Shown here piece after piece: positions 5,567-5,715 of a DNA stretch of 5,715 nucleotides. Where the stretch lies: positions 1 to 5,715 of the forward strand of contig JACQRE010000027.1 of the NCBI GenBank assembly GCA_016206585.1, in the 5' to 3' direction. This stretch comes from Candidatus Omnitrophota bacterium. GTDB taxonomy: Bacteria > Omnitrophota > Gorgyraeia > Aquiviventales > Aquiviventaceae. The notes beneath the pieces are model-generated. The model saw nothing but the letters and a program-made list of their open reading frames with translations. It was not told the origin of the DNA and ran no database searches. How positions within the stretch are numbered: position 1 is the stretch's first letter; each line of letters begins with the position of its first letter. A program made the translations under genes and the position numbers.

Positions 5567-5715
5567 CAGATGGTCACCCCATCCTTCGCGACAGCACACG
5601 AAAGTCACACGAGCTCCATCCACGTGTTGTGTTCCACCTGTTGTTGCGGAGTACTTTCTTCCGCGTGTTGTCGCTTGTCGCGAAGGGATTATGTTCACCA
5701 GTTGTCGCGAAGGAA
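5493..5715. repeat. Cluster of short direct and inverted repeats (core CCTTCGCGACAACA)
   Basis: The motif CCTTCGCGACAACA occurs at 5555-5568, with variants at 5583-5598 (CCTTCGCGACAGCACA) and 5528-5540 (CCTTCGCAGCAAC), spaced 27 and 28 bp. Its reverse complement TTGTCGCGAAGG occurs at 5675-5686 and 5702-5713, also 27 bp apart. A separate 14-bp exact inverted pair is ACAAGCGACAACAC (5501-5514) with GTGTTGTCGCTTGT (5665-5678). GTGTTGTGTTCC (5624-5635) has a near-complete inverted partner at 5493-5503. The region is clearly less GC-rich than the rest, covers the upstream region and first codons of the M48 gene, and runs off the right edge. No convincing promoter was found here; CATAAT at 5693-5688 on the minus strand is the best -10 candidate. 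Confidence 0.8.

Noticed and set aside
5688..5693. CATAAT on the minus strand as a -10 box for the M48 gene
   Set aside because: No -35 can be placed inside the window (the correct position is at or beyond the edge) and there is no TGn extension. Not supported enough to list as a promoter.
5528..5713. CRISPR array suggested by the ~27-bp periodicity
   Set aside because: Only 12-14 bp are conserved, copies occur in both orientations, and there are no uniform repeats separating unique spacers of constant length.

Overview
This 5.7 kb window is GC-rich chromosomal DNA (about two-thirds G+C by eye, with strong G/C preference at third codon positions). It is probably from a Gram-negative-type bacterium, because one gene encodes a lipoprotein metallopeptidase of a periplasmic or outer-membrane type. 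A soil or subsurface lineage such as Rokubacteria/NC10-like or another high-GC diderm would fit, but the sequence does not settle the taxonomy.

Layout from left to right. (1) At the left edge, on the minus strand, is the first ~14-34 codons of a guanidino-group-modifying enzyme (arginine dihydrolase/DDAH/amidinotransferase-like), running off the window. (2) Immediately upstream of it in the same direction is a complete TIGR00300/LOR-SDH family protein (404 aa), the family that includes archaeal-type ornithine cyclodeaminase and the C-terminal half of cyanobacterial AgrE/ArgZ. (3) A ~260 bp divergent intergenic region follows. It holds two matching extended -10 promoters, one facing each gene, and a group of GC-rich hairpins. 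(4) Next is a complete bifunctional PutA on the plus strand (proline dehydrogenase plus glutamate-semialdehyde dehydrogenase, 986 or 996 aa), with a perfect 14-bp palindrome that looks inserted in frame. (5) Convergent with putA, with only 26 bp between the stops, is an M48-family zinc metallopeptidase lipoprotein on the minus strand. (6) The right edge is lower-GC and packed with short direct and inverted repeats that run into the M48 signal-peptide codons.

The first three genes make biochemical sense together: arginine to ornithine (edge gene, tentative), ornithine to proline (LOR/SDH cyclodeaminase-type protein), and proline to P5C/glutamate-semialdehyde to glutamate (PutA). In cyanobacteria the first two activities are fused in AgrE/ArgZ and act with PutA. 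Here they appear as separate adjacent genes with putA divergent, which suggests a compact arginine/ornithine-to-glutamate catabolic locus. The M48 gene is probably an unrelated neighbour in envelope quality control.

The non-gene signals most worth attention are the palindrome inside putA, the repeat array upstream of and inside the M48 signal peptide, the twin TGnTATACT promoters that imply leaderless or near-leaderless mRNAs, and the heptamer tandem repeat at the left edge.
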